64,000 nt of DNA from Chrysoperla carnea (taxonomy: Eukaryota > Arthropoda > Insecta > Neuroptera > Chrysopidae): positions 64,983,501 to 65,047,500 of the forward strand of contig NC_058341.1 in the NCBI RefSeq assembly GCF_905475395.1, written 5' to 3'. A program made the position numbers and the translations under genes. Of the stretch, positions 54,701-63,927 are shown piece after piece (position 1 is the stretch's first letter; every line of letters starts with the position of its first letter). A model generated the notes under the pieces. That model had not been told where the DNA came from. It saw only the letters and a program-made list of their open reading frames with translations, and did no database searches.

Positions 54701-57700
54701 ACACATACATAACTGATAATCAAGTATAGTACATATTATAAAATTTCCGCCTAATTGGCGCCCTCACGGGTAAACAGTGATGTTTACGAAAAAATGTTTC
54801 AAACAAAAGTTGTTTAATTTTTGATAAGGAACATTTTTTATATTTAAACTTTTGTTCTATCTCTAACGGTTTACAAGATGGGTCCTACGGACCCAAGACC
54901 CAATTGACCTATGATGCTCATTTACGAACTTGACCTCACTTTTTACGTCCTGAGTACGCTGTAAAAATTTCAGCTCGATATCTTTTTTCGTTTTTGAGTT
55001 ATCGTGTCCACAGACGGACGGACGGACAACCGGAAATGGACTAATTAGGTGATTTTATGAACACCTATGACAAAATTTTTTTCTTAGCATCATTATTTTT
55101 AAGCGTTACAAACTTGGGACTAAACTTAATATACTATGTATATTTCAAATATACATGGTATAAAAACATAGGTTTGATAAAACTGAACTTTGTATACAAA
55201 CCATCAACTATGTGGCCTGTAAGATATTCATATTTTGGCGTAGTCACATCGATTACAATCGTTTTTTCCAACGATTTTTCGAGGAAACTAAAGCCCTCTT
55301 TTGTTACTGGCCATTTTCTTGAATGTTCCCATTTTACGGTGTGTCCGATCATTGGAGTACCACAGCTTACAGGAAATTGTACTTCCGGGTACAATGCTGC
55401 CAATTGTGGATTGAATCCTTTCGTATATAAGCTATAAATTGAAGGTGAAATGAGCACGAAATATTATGTTATTAATTACTATTTTATAAAGAACATACTT
55501 TCCAATAATATTAAATAATGTGTTTAAATTATGATCGTTCCTTTGCATCAGCGATCCAATAAATATATTCTTTTTATCAAAAACATCTTTTAATATGTCA
55601 ACAAATGAATTATCTGGTGATATTTCAAGAATAACTGTATTTGATTGAATATTTTTAAAATTTGTTTGTAAATTAATTGGAGTATTCAAAATATTTATTA
55701 GAGAATCTGCTGTACATAATTCTTCGTTCGTATTATTCTTCATGTTTGTTGATTCAGTTTTACTAATCCATTTCTTTGATCTAGACTTTGGATTTGGAAT
55801 TAATTTTCTTAATTCTTTTAGTAATTCCGGCTCTAAAATTTGTTTTATTTTAGTTCAATTTATTACGAAACAAATGAAAACTGTATATCTATTAGCTAAA
55901 ACTATATTATCTGTATAATCTTGAATTCCCTTGTGGAAAAACGAAACTGTTAATAAGTCTGAATAACAGTTCTTAAAGTATTACTTTCACTTAAAAACTC
56001 TGAAAAAGTCTCATAAACTCTGAATAAGTTTTAATAAGACATAAAAAGTCGGAATAATTCCATTTTTTGAGACTCTGCCAGAAGAGTTATTCAGAGTTAA
56101 TAAAACTTACTAAAATGTTAGTAAAAGTTAGTAAGACTTGTTAAAACTTTAAAAGTATTTTATTTTTAAAAATTTTTGTGATTGTATAAAGAGTTAGTAA
56201 GACTTATTAATACATGCATTTAAAAGAATTCCTTTTAAAAATATATTATGCGGCTGTATAAAGAGTTATTTAGAGTTTATTTAACTTATTAATAAAAATT
56301 CCTGTTGAAAATTTGTCCAGCTGAGAAAAGAGATAATTTGGAATTCTAATCTATGGTAATATTTATTGCGGATTACATTCCCCGTGTGCAAAATTAAATT
56401 AATGCTGGAACTTAATTAGATAATTTTCAACGGACGCTATTAAAAAATGTAATCGATAGATCTTTTCAATTCTTTTAGATAATTTTAAAATTAATATGTT
56501 GGTTGAAACAGAATGGTGCATTCTACATTTCGAATTCTTTCTTAGCTATACATCCGAGAATCCTAAGTAATCTTTTCTGCTGGTAGGGAACATGATTATA
56601 TACCCTAAATTTCATAAAACTAACTCAAGTTATGTAACACATATAAAAAACACTTATTAGAGCGTTTTAAAAATAGAAAAATGAAGCCAAAAGGACAGTC
56701 ACAACAGTTTAATTTTACATTGTTAATATTCATAATATCAATTTCTACAAAATGGCTTTTATTTACTACATTACTTTCAATATCTTTTATATAAATTTGC
56801 GAAGCAGTTTCTTTTAGCATACCTGCTAAACCAAACATTCCCAAGCTGTTTGTTTTTTTGATATGCTCACCACTATCGATTTCTATCGGATAATCATTTA
56901 ATATCTGCAATTAAAAAAAAGAAAATACCATAAAAATTACAAAAATTGAATAAAATCATATAATAGAAAATTACTTCATTTGAATTAAGATCACTCAAAG
57001 CCACAGACTTCCTAATCATTTTGGAATCAAACAGTGTTAATCCACGATAATATGCAGCTAAAATAGTTTGCTCAGCAGTTAAACAATAATCTGCATAGGC
57101 GCATGCGAATTCTCCAGTGGAATAGCCAATCATATGATTCGCTTCAATGCCAATTGCATTCAATACATCAACTAAACCAATTTGTATTGCTGTGGTTCCA
57201 AGGATTGCATACAACGGATTATCAAAAACTTTCGAATTTGTATCAGTAATCAACTTCACAATATTAACACAAAGTGGATCTAGATATTTATTTAATTTAT
57301 GCATTGTTTCCGCGAATTTTGGTATTTGCATTAATGTCATCCCCATGCCAGCCCATTGACTTCCTACTCCAGTGAACACATAGCAAATGGCTGGTGTTGC
57401 TAAATTTTTAATAAATTTCGTTGCATGACCAACATTACGTGGCTCACTTTTTTGTAATAGCACATATCCACGATATTCATGATTTTTTATATTCTTACGA
57501 TGAATTTCATGATATAATCGAACGTGCTCCACATCCAGAGAATGTTTTTGAAAATCATTAATGATAGTATTCACTGCATCTTGAGTTCTAAAAATTGAAA
57601 CAGTTGCTTGAATTGAACAAAATTTTCAAACTTCTGTTGATTTACTCACCTGCCAGACACACAAACAAGTCGTGATACGTCATCTGAGGGCCACCCATTA

Positions 57701-58977
57701 TTTTTTTTCATTTTTTTAAAACGCCTCAACAATAGATGTGCATTTGCTCCACCAAATCCAAATCCACTTAGAGCCATGTAATCGCCATCTAAAGGTGTTA
57801 TTTTGTCAACTACCGCAAATTTTTTTTCCATTAATCCTCGAATTTCTTTCCGTGGTTTATTAAAATGCAAATTCGGTGGGATCAAACCAGACTCCATGGA
57901 CAAAATACATTTTGCAATAGCACACAATCCAGAGGATGGTTCAGAATGCCCAAGGTTAGATTTAACCGAACCAATTTTTAGCGGTGCTTTACGATTTTTA
58001 CAAAATATTTCCTCAACTGAAATACATTCCTCTACGTCCCCGACTTTAGTACCAGTGCCGTGGCATTCAACGTAACCAATATCTTTCGGTAAAATTGTAA
58101 TTTCGTTATAGAATTCATTCAATAATTTGTATTGACCTTCTGCTGATGGAAACGTAATTCCTTGAGCTTTATATCCATCACAATTAGTCTTTGAGTGCTC
58201 AATATACGAGTAGATGCGTTTAGCATCTTTAGCACGCATTAACACCATGCATCCAATTGTTTCAGATCTTACATACCCATTTGCTTTTTCATCAAAAGTT
58301 CGACAAGCTCCTTCTTTTGATAATAAACCCAAGCGTGCAAATTGTAATGTTGTCATTTCAGATAAACATAAATTTCCCGTTCCAACGAGTGCACAATCCA
58401 CAATACCAGCTCTCAAATCTCTATACGCGTGCTCAACAGCATATAGGAAACTTGAACATGCTGTATCCAAATTATACGATGGGCCATGTAAATCTAACCA
58501 TTGACTTACGTGGTTGGCTAACATTGCTCTACTATTTCCAATCGCACCGTATCCATCAACCATTGCTGGTGTATGAATCCAATCATTGTCAGATTCGCAT
58601 ACTGATGAGGCTGTATAGACTCCACTTTTTGTTCCACGTAAATCGTCGGGATTTAATCCTGCATCAATTATGGCCTCATATGTTTTCTCTAAATGTATGC
58701 GAGTCATTGGATCCAATGAATAAATCTGTTCATCTGGTATATTAAAAAACTTATTATCAAACCCGCTGAGATTATTTGGTTTCACTCGACCCAAATATTT
58801 TGGTATGTCAGGATTTGTGGCTGAGTTGTCTTCTGATATCATGTCAATACCATTATATAAATTATACTTTAATTCGATCAAGTTGTCACATTTAGGAAAT
58901 AAACCTGAAATACCACAAATTGCAACTTCTTCTCCTGGCGCTGGATTTGGATATGAACACCAGTTTTGAACCATCAT
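41280..58977 (-). CDS. Animal-type fatty acid synthase, complete, 13 coding exons
   Basis: Cytosolic multienzyme that builds long-chain fatty acids from acetyl-CoA, malonyl-CoA and NADPH. Coding exons: 58977-57650, 57587-56975, 56904-56719, 55830-55499, 55431-55202, 54147-53396, 50402-50127, 47524-46456, 46392-45927, 45864-45709, 44749-43663, 42451-42182, 41636-41280; total 7,122 nt, 2,373 residues, the usual family length. Domain order: ketosynthase (1-430), malonyl/acetyltransferase (about 505-800), dehydratase (about 880-1150), non-catalytic methyltransferase and pseudo-ketoreductase remnants (about 1150-1400), enoyl reductase (about 1400-1740), ketoreductase (about 1750-1980), acyl carrier (about 2000-2060), thioesterase (about 2100-2373). 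The start ATG lies one base after an acceptor (ctatttcag), so a 5' untranslated exon is expected upstream. The thioesterase and domain order favour FAS over a polyketide synthase. Its divergence suggests an insect FAS paralog rather than the housekeeping copy. Confidence 0.97.
42182..42451 (-). CDS. FAS exon 12: thioesterase core
   Basis: Residues 2166-2255. The nucleophile Ser2183 is in IIGYSFGSILATE; a candidate catalytic Asp2209 is in LFIDGSP. Phase 0 at both ends. Confidence 0.95.
42500..43120. other. FAS intron 11, left part
   Basis: AT-rich sequence with no exon or clear repeat, preceding the heat-shock-type promoter on the plus strand. Confidence 0.4.
43126..43500 (+). promoter_or_regulatory. 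Heat-shock-type promoter and leader without a coding region
   Basis: Two perfect three-unit heat-shock elements (GAAnnTTCnnGAA) lie at 43126-43138 and 43274-43286, with partial units at 43165-43192 (GAATTGTCTAGACAATTC). A TATA box, TATATAA, is at 43321-43327, and TCAGA initiator-like sequence at 43356-43360. The 140 bases after it are A-rich and contain AGTGCAAGCTCTTGTGAATC followed by AATTATTGTAG, resembling the remembered fly Hsp70 leader (AAAGTGCAAG, GTGAATCAATTA). AATAAAA follows at 43481. No chaperone frame follows. It lies inside FAS intron 11 (43662-42452), opposite in strand. Confidence 0.7.
43663..44749 (-). CDS. FAS exon 11: ketoreductase, acyl carrier, thioesterase start
   Basis: Residues 1803-2165. 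Ketoreductase Lys1868, Ser1894 (FSSVSCGRG) and Tyr1907 (QTNYGMANS) keep family spacing. The acyl carrier Ser2027, which takes phosphopantetheine, is in LTEIGMDSMMAVEIK. The thioesterase starts at MPLFFIPGIEGN. Confidence 0.96.
44760..45700. other. FAS intron 10, no second feature seen
   Basis: Ordinary intron sequence about 960 bases long. No repeat family recognised in this window. Confidence 0.5.
45709..45864 (-). CDS. FAS exon 10: ketoreductase nucleotide site
   Basis: Residues 1751-1803, 156 nt, easily missed because it has no start codon: SIVIIGGLGGFGLELANWLI with the Rossmann GGLGGFG at 1764-1770, then RNLILSSRQGLRKGY. Flanked by gatag acceptor and gtaagt donor, with exact phase closure. 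Confidence 0.93.
45927..46392 (-). CDS. FAS exon 9: enoyl reductase, end
   Basis: Residues 1596-1751: SHIGNSRDTSFEQMV, GRGVDFVLNSLAEEKL, ASVRCLAEYGKFMEIGK and YLSAGKHIGKVLI. Standard end of the enoyl reductase. Confidence 0.95.
46456..47524 (-). CDS. FAS exon 8: pseudo-ketoreductase and enoyl reductase
   Basis: Residues 1240-1596. ISGLIGLVNCLRKEY belongs to the structural domain. Enoyl reductase signatures are YSAMNFRDVMLATGKL, VQGCEFSG, DAATVPVVYSTVYGSL and the NADPH-binding HSGTGGVGLAAIHVAL (1553 on). Confidence 0.95.
47716..48215 (+). repeat. Repeat family A, copy (FAS intron 7)
   Basis: Landmarks from ACAATTGACTGAGTTAATTG to CCGGAAATGGGCTAATTA are present. The 3' end is replaced by a short ACACCTATATCAAAGGTGTT palindromic stretch and the junction with the retrotransposon. 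Confidence 0.8.
48222..50032 (+). pseudogene. Dead non-LTR retrotransposon (reverse transcriptase and RNase H)
   Basis: A 5'-truncated copy with several frameshifts. Reverse transcriptase motifs seen in order: LGIFLDIERTFNN, TTTLGGQSVRGFMSRGCPQ, LSPLLWCLVV, YADGISILV (catalytic YADD is YADG), KHLGVILDEKLNW, FGCVVWWRRT and GAMRKTPIAALGALLGIPP. An RNase H piece near 49515 reads VPGHSGVKGNGAADSL after a stop. It ends in a (TTA)n tail at about 49975-50010, as in the I/R1/Loa-type groups. The endonuclease is absent. It is inserted in FAS intron 7, antisense to the gene; remaining open frames (48351-48677, 48889-49302) are pieces of it. Confidence 0.9.
50127..50402 (-). CDS. FAS exon 7: non-catalytic methyltransferase remnant
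   Basis: Residues 1148-1239: VVEVDNEVNDILAPVIFEVL, SDLPLIQPDITVLSN, LPNNCQVSNK. Animal FAS keeps this fold without activity. It lies between introns holding the palindrome (51.8 kb) and the dead retrotransposon. Confidence 0.92.
50410..51600. other. FAS intron 6, right part
   Basis: AT-rich sequence with a short AGCTGAATGTTTGTTAACAT hairpin (51039-51070, mirrored by ACATTCAGCTTTT). No gene. Confidence 0.45.
51618..51705. repeat. (TA)n microsatellite
   Basis: About 88 bases of uninterrupted TA. The long Ile-Tyr open frame across it is an artefact. Confidence 0.95.
51785..52226. repeat. Perfect inverted repeat, 196-bp arms
   Basis: The arms 51785-51980 and 52031-52226 appear identical when inverted over all 196 bases (for example GCGTCAGTCCAAAACTAACA at the outer side, TTACTACGGAAGTTTCACT inside), with a 50-base loop rich in TACGTA. 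It lies beside the (TA)n tract in FAS intron 6. It has no coding capacity. Confidence 0.95.
52235..52320 (-). repeat. Repeat family A remnant
   Basis: AACCGTTTTTCGTAAACATC, then CTGTTTACTCGCGAGGAG, matches the inverted middle of family A. Only about 80 bases remain. Confidence 0.5.
52330..53390. other. FAS intron 6, left part
   Basis: No exon, hairpin or known repeat recognised. Confidence 0.4.
53396..54147 (-). CDS. FAS exon 6: dehydratase
   Basis: Residues 897-1147. GRNLFPATGYL completes the HxxxGxxxxP motif. Asp1048 and Gln1052 lie in the second hot-dog motif, FMDNMLQLQIL. GGGIQIMGLMATSINRRK and LEKQEFVP are typical of the domain end. Confidence 0.95.
54622..55172 (+). repeat. Repeat family A, copy (FAS intron 5)
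   Basis: Near-complete copy from AACAAGTGAAAACAAACAAT to ATACATGGTATAAAAA. Its right end is 30 bases from the splice donor of FAS exon 5. Confidence 0.88.
55202..55431 (-). CDS. FAS exon 5: start of dehydratase
   Basis: Residues 820-897. YTKGFNPQLAALYP ends the transferase linker. VKWEHSRKW begins the dehydratase, and YEYLTGHIVDG holds the dehydratase His893. The donor follows GATG, splitting Gly897. Confidence 0.93.
55499..55830 (-). CDS. FAS exon 4: acyltransferase, last part
   Basis: Residues 710-820: PELLKELRKLIPNPKSRSKK followed by W and ISKTEST, then VILEISPDNSFVDIL and LMQRNDHN. These match the family pattern LIPNPKPRS..W and TIEIAPH..LQ..L, but EIAPH has become EISPD. The acceptor is ttttagag, chosen because every possible upstream donor is phase 0. 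Confidence 0.88.
55870..56600. repeat. FAS intron 3, with MITE family 1-like debris
   Basis: Degenerate repeats of ACTCTGAAAAAGTCT and AACTCTGAATAAG type at 55975-56120 and again to 56300 resemble the interior of MITE family 1, without intact ends. 56470-56620 shares the phrase GGAACATGATTATATACCC with 63020-63050. Confidence 0.5.
56719..56904 (-). CDS. FAS exon 3: acyltransferase, divergent segment
   Basis: Residues 648-709. It aligns without gaps to the family segment that normally reads ACHN, then TISGP, then KEV..AFHS. Here these are SGEH, SLGMFGLAG and IKDIESNVVNKSHF. The position of the catalytic His is Ser697, with His698 next to it. Borders: ttgcag acceptor and gtaaaa donor; both ends phase 0. 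The exon could be slightly shorter. Confidence 0.8.
56975..57587 (-). CDS. FAS exon 2: linker and acyltransferase, first half
   Basis: Residues 443-647. FTGVGSQWAGMGM starts the malonyl/acetyltransferase. The nucleophile Ser599 is in GYSTGEFACAYAD (most animal FAS have GHSxGE). AAYYRG retains the Arg that binds the malonyl carboxylate. Confidence 0.95.
57650..58977 (-). CDS. FAS exon 1: ketosynthase
   Basis: Residues 1-443. VAICGISGLFP opens the fold. The active-site Cys174 is in DTACSSFLYA, and the two catalytic histidines are His306 (ECHGTGTKVGD) and His344 (KSNLGHSEPSSG). ALSGFGFGGANAH ends the domain. All catalytic residues are intact. The donor is gtgagt. Confidence 0.97.
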
Positions 58978-58980
58978 TCT

Positions 58981-59590
58981 GAAATAGAAAAACGGAACAT
59001 TTTATTAGACGAATCATTAAATCGTAAGAAGGGGTAATCCACTTGTAGAGTTTTACCATAATAGCTGTATACAAATTTTGTATTTACGGACACAAAAACT
59101 TTAACACATAAACATAATTCAACATTACGGTTGGTTCAGTGGAATTTTTGCTTTAAGAATCGTCCATCCATAAGCCAGCTTTGCCAAGAAATTAATCCAA
59201 AATTTATCATTTTCACCTAAACACAACAGGGTTTACCTAACCATTAAGGTGTATTTGAATTATGTTACGGATAATAGTACAATTCGATCTGGGAAATCAA
59301 TACGGTTACTTAAAATAAAATTAATCTATAATAAAGATATGAATCGAGGAAATAAAACCGAAAAACAGTCTAACCAAGGAATTGCCCCCTCGTCAGAAGA
59401 TTCTTATGGGAGCCAGTGGAAAATATTTGCCTGAGTGTCCTCAACAAAGCCATATACATGTGTTCTTGTGCTTTTTCGATTTCTCACCATAAGGTGTGAC
59501 AGAGGTACCTACTGTACATCCGAACACCGAACATCCCATTCTCTTTATTTAACATTAGAAATATATATAAATAAATATATATATATATAT
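58981..59590. promoter_or_regulatory. Upstream region of FAS
   Basis: It must contain the intron before the start exon, and probably the 5' untranslated exon and promoter. I could not place them: no clear TATA box or sterol-response-type site stands out. Confidence 0.3.
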
Positions 59591-59594
59591 ATAT

Positions 59595-60076
59595 CAGTGG
59601 CGTATACAGGATTTCGTCCAGGAGGGGTGGGGAGAATATTTTACCATATTGTGAAAATGTGTGTTCCTATGAGGCACACTGGACACCAAACGCGTGGGTC
59701 GATTTTGATGATTCTGACGTCAATCGATTTGTCCTAACCTCGCAAGTGCTACTGAAGATATGAGGAATTACTAAAATTACTGAAGAAACTTGGAATTAAA
59801 ATTATCAATATTGATAATTTTAATTCCAAGTTTCTTATAAGGTTTCTAATAGGAACCAGCTCTCTGTGAATTAAAATTATCAATAATGATAATTTTAATT
59901 GAAACTTTGAATAAGTAAGTTGTTGAAAATTCACATTTTTGTTTTTCAAATGCTTTTATCTCTAAAACTGTGACGCTATGTAAACAATATTGATAATTTT
60001 AATTCCGTAAATTGTAATTAAAATTTCAAAAAAATAACTTGAGGTTTTAAAAAGTAAATCGGCGTACCATAACAAT

Positions 60077-60145
<69 letters not shown>

Positions 60146-60239
60146 GGTGTCCAGTGTGCCTCATAGGAACACACATTTTAACAATATGGTAAAATATTCT
60201 CCCCCCCCCCTCCTGGACGAAATCCTGGATACGCCACTG
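59595..60239. mobile_element. Non-autonomous hAT-like element with internal palindromes
   Basis: The ends CAGTGGCGTATACAGGATTT and the complement of GGATACGCCACTG are inverted. Arms of about 100 bases match closely (GGAATATTTTACC-type stretch, GTGTGTTCCTATGAGGCACA). It inserted into a TA-rich stretch, so the target duplication cannot be read. The interior has a 54-base perfect palindrome at 59783-59836 and a (TA)n tract at 60080-60141. Confidence 0.8.
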
Positions 60240-60813
60240 ATATGAATCATTACTATTAAATATTATTAGAGATTTAATTTCATTGCAGAAATACTAGATA
60301 TTCTCACATAGTTTTCTACTGTTATTTCAGTTTCTTTAGAAGTCAACCGTATACAATTTTTCACAAAACCCAGTGAACACAACGACGTAAATATAACGTC
60401 ATAATGACGTCAAACTAAGTCATGCAATGCCATAATTTATGTAAGATATGAGTCACAGATGAGTCAGGTCTGACTCATTATTTCCCACTGCCTGACGTAA
60501 GATTTTTACGTAATAGAATGACGTAAACATGACGTATATCTATATGACCTAATTGACATTAAAATGATCTAACAATGATATCACAGTGACGTCACGTTTA
60601 TGTCAAATATCTGACTTAAATATGATTTTTATCCTTACGTAAGGTTTACATAATTCTTACGTTATTATATGTCACGATGTTATGATTAAAATGACATGGA
60701 AATGATATCATAATGATGTCAAATACCTTCCTTAAATATGACTTTTCTGTACGTAAGGTTTACCTAATTTTTACGTTGCTCGATGTCACGAGATTAAAAT
60801 GTCATCGATATGT

Positions 60814-62883
60814 AGTTCCATGAACCTGGAACAGCCAAAGTAGCACAACCAGGTAAACAATACGGGGTTAATTAGTACTCGATTATTACTAATTAATTAC
60901 CCAAAAATTGAATTTATTACTCCATTTTTTAAAAAATTAACACTAGTTGTGCTGGCTTCCACCGAAAGCTAGCACAACAGCTTCAAAAAACTTCGTATTG
61001 GTACAAAAAATTAAAAACTCATTTATTACTAATTTATTAACATAAATTTTAATTAATTACTAATTAATTACCGAAAAATTGAATTGATTACTCCATTTAA
61101 AAAAAAAATTAAGACTAGTTGTGCTTTTTGGCTTCGACCGAAAGTTAGCACAAGTGCTTCAAAAAACTCCGTATTGGCATAAAAAATTAGAACTCATTTA
61201 TTACTAATTTATTACCATAAATTTTAATTTATTACTTGTAAAATTCTATAGTAATTAAAATTCTATTTTTCTCGTGAACCTGGAACAACTAGTTGTTTTA
61301 TTATTATTATTTTTTTTTCTTTGAAAATTATGCAAGATGGAAACATTCAGTAATGTTGGCAGGCATACACATAAAGTGACGATGGTTTTATCAAAGATTG
61401 AAGCTGTTGTGAAATCTGATCCCAAATTGGGTGACCTTTGCTAACGCACTTTTTTGTTTGTTTATCGAGCACATCATTCTTGTAACTCGTTAAAATAGAA
61501 ATTATCTTTTCTTTATCAATTGCAGCTTTGCATCCAACACTCATTTTTTAATTGTAATTGAAATGTCGTTCATAATCCAAACAATGAAAAAGCCGTTATG
61601 AGTTAAAAACAACAAATTGGTCTGCAACGCCACGGTGGTAAACAGATAAGTTGATGGGTTGTTCCAGGTTCACAAAGAAAATGAAACAATGTCAAATTAC
61701 TGGAAAATTATACCAGTAATAAATACATATAAATGTGTAGTAATAAATTAGTAATAAATGAGTACTAATTTTTTATACCAATACGAAGTTTTTTGAAGCA
61801 TTCGGTCGAACCAGCACAACTAGTCTTAATTTTTTTTTAAATGGAGTAATAAATTCAATTTTTGGGTAATTAATTAGTAATAATCGAGTACTAATTAACC
61901 CCGTATTGTTTACCTGGTTGTGCAACTTTGGCTGTTTTTTCGGTAATTAATTAGTAATAAATTAAAATTTATGGTAATAAATTAAAATTTATGGTAATAA
62001 ATTAGTAATAAATGAGTTCTAATTTTTTATGCCAATACGGAGTTTTTTGAAGCACTTGTGCTAACTTTCGGTCGAAGCCAGCACAACTAGTCTTAATTTT
62101 TTTTTTTTTAATGGAGTAATAAATTCATTTTTTTCGGTAATTAATTAGTAATAAATTAGTAATTAATGAGTTCTAATTTTATATCCCAATACGAAGTTTT
62201 TTGAAGCTGTTGTGCTAACTTTCGGTCGAAGCCAGCACAACTAGTAATAATTTTTTTTTAAATGGACTAATCAATTCAATTTTTCGGTAATTAATTAGTA
62301 ATAAATTAAAATTTATGGTAATAAATTAGTAATAAATGAGTTCTAATTTTTTATACCAATACGAAGTTTTTGAAGCTGTTGTGCTAACTTTCGGTAGAAG
62401 CCAGCACAACTAGTAATATTTTTTTTTTAAATGGAGTAATCAATTCAATTTTTCGGTAATTAATTAGTAATAAATTAAAATTTATGGTAATAAATTAATA
62501 ACAAATGAGTTTTTAATTTTTTGTACCAATACGAAGTTTTTTGAAGCTGTTGTGCTAGCTTTCGGTGGAAGCCAGCACAACTAGTCTTAATTTTTTTTAA
62601 AATGGAGTAATAAATTCAATTTTTCGGTAATAAATTAGCAATTAATTAAAATTTATGTTAATAAATTAGTAATAAATGAGTTTTTAATTTTTTGTACCAA
62701 TACGAAGTTTTTTGAAGCTGTTGTGCTAGCTTTCGGTGGAAGCCAGCACAACTAATGTTAATTTTTTTAAAATGGAGTAATAAATTCAATTTTTGGGTAA
62801 TTAATTAGTAATAATCGAGTACTAATTAACCCCGTATTGTTTACCTGGTTGTGCTACTTTGGCTGTTCCAGGTTCATGGAACT
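60814..62883. mobile_element. Mutator-like foldback element, 9-bp target duplication
   Basis: The ends AGTTCCATGAACCTGGAAC and GTTCCAGGTTCATGGAACT are inverted, and the exact 9-base direct repeat TCGATATGT flanks them (60805-60813 and 62884-62892). The arms contain tandem units of about 150-175 bases (landmarks GTGCTAACTTTCGGTCGAAG, CCAGCACAACTAGT): two in the left arm and six in the right arm. A short minus-strand frame lies in the centre. Long arms and a 9-bp duplication fit the Mutator superfamily. Confidence 0.75.
61347..61544 (-). CDS. Short open frame in the Mutator-like element
   Basis: 65 residues: it starts MSVGCKAAIDKEKIISIL, contains KCVSKGHPIWDQISQQLQS and ends LYVYACQHY, stop. 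It reads like the N-terminal part of a transposon-encoded protein rather than random AT-rich sequence, but I cannot assign a domain. It sits between inner copies of the terminal motif (GTGAACCTGGAACAACTAG at 61276 and its complement at about 61650). It is probably a truncated remnant. Confidence 0.4.
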   Translation of the reverse strand: MSVGCKAAIDKEKIISILTSYKNDVLDKQTKKCVSKGHPIWDQISQQLQSLIKPSSLYVYACQHY

Positions 62884-63157
62884 TCGATATGTAATGAATT
62901 GATCTATTCATTGCTGTCAGACAATGATACAAATTAATATATTGAATCAGAATGATGTATTTACTCATTGTGGGTTTGACCTTAGCTGTACAGCCGAAAA
63001 ATCAAAGCAATACCTACTGCTGGTAAGGAATATGATTATATACCCGAAATTACATAAAACTAACTCCGCAATAATACACAAAGTTCGAACTAGTAGAAAG
63101 AAGCAGTGATATTCTAGTTGAGATAGGCATATATATACATACAGAAGAGTATGAGTG

Positions 63158-63625
63158 TGTTTCTGAACTAAGAATATGATTCCCACATTACGTAAATAAT
63201 ACGTAAACTTTTGACTTTGATATGACGTCACAATGTGATTAAAATATGAGATCAGTTTTACGTAACAGTATCACCTGTTTCTGAGGTAAGAATATGATTT
63301 TCACATTACGTAAATAATACGTAAACTTTTGACTTTGATATGACGCCACAATGTGATTAAAATATGACATCAGTTTTACGTAACAGTATGACATATTTCT
63401 TAGGTAAGAATATCATTCCCAAATTACGTAAATAATACGTAAACTTATGACTTTGATATGACGTCACAATGTGACTAAAATATGACATCAGTTTCACGTA
63501 ACATTATGACATGTTACTGAGGTAAGAATATGATTCACATATTACGTAAATAAAACGTAAACTTATGACTTTGACAAGACGTCACAATGTGATTAAAATA
63601 TTACATCAGTTTTACGTAACATTAA
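63158..63625 (+). repeat. Tandem repeat, four units of about 117 bp
   Basis: Each unit reads AAGAATATGATT, ACATTACGTAAATAATACG, TTTGATATGACGTCACAATG and CATCAGTTTTACGTAACA. Units start near 63158, 63274, 63392 and 63507. This is the right subterminal zone of the element at 60369-63818. Confidence 0.85.
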
Positions 63626-63927
63626 AGTCATAAAAATGACATCATATCAAAATCAAAAATGTCAGTATGATATAATAGTGAGGTAATTCAATATGATATC
63701 ATATTGACATCATAAATTGAGTCACCATTATGTCATGTTTACGTAAAATATGTCCTATGACCTATTATCTCTATATGACCTATGTATGACGTCATATTAA
63801 GGGCATGTGTTCACTGGGAACCTAACTGTTACCTAAAAAACCGCAGCTTTAAATATTTGTATTTCAAATTTCTGGTATATTGCAATACTCAAAAGAAATA
63901 AAAATGAGAAAATTGAAATTTTTTATA

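Larger units (their letters stand above)
60369..63818. mobile_element. Element with CCCAGTGAACACA ends, carrying a nested Mutator-like element
   Basis: Inverted ends CCCAGTGAACACA (60369) and TGTGTTCACTGGG (to 63818). Subterminal zones on both sides (60380-60800 and 63160-63800) are packed with TGACGTCA, TACGTAA and related motifs. No target duplication is certain and no transposase is seen. Superfamily unknown. Confidence 0.65.

Noticed and set aside
57803-58745. Several plus-strand frames of 90-162 codons
   Set aside because: Shadows opposite the ketosynthase exon.
41280-58977. Polyketide synthase as an alternative to fatty acid synthase
   Set aside because: Complete reductive set, animal FAS domain order and thioesterase, and strong motif match to insect FAS; no extra PKS domain.
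63158-63625. Regular repeats suggestive of a CRISPR array
   Set aside because: Contiguous 117-base tandem units without spacers, in a eukaryotic transposon.
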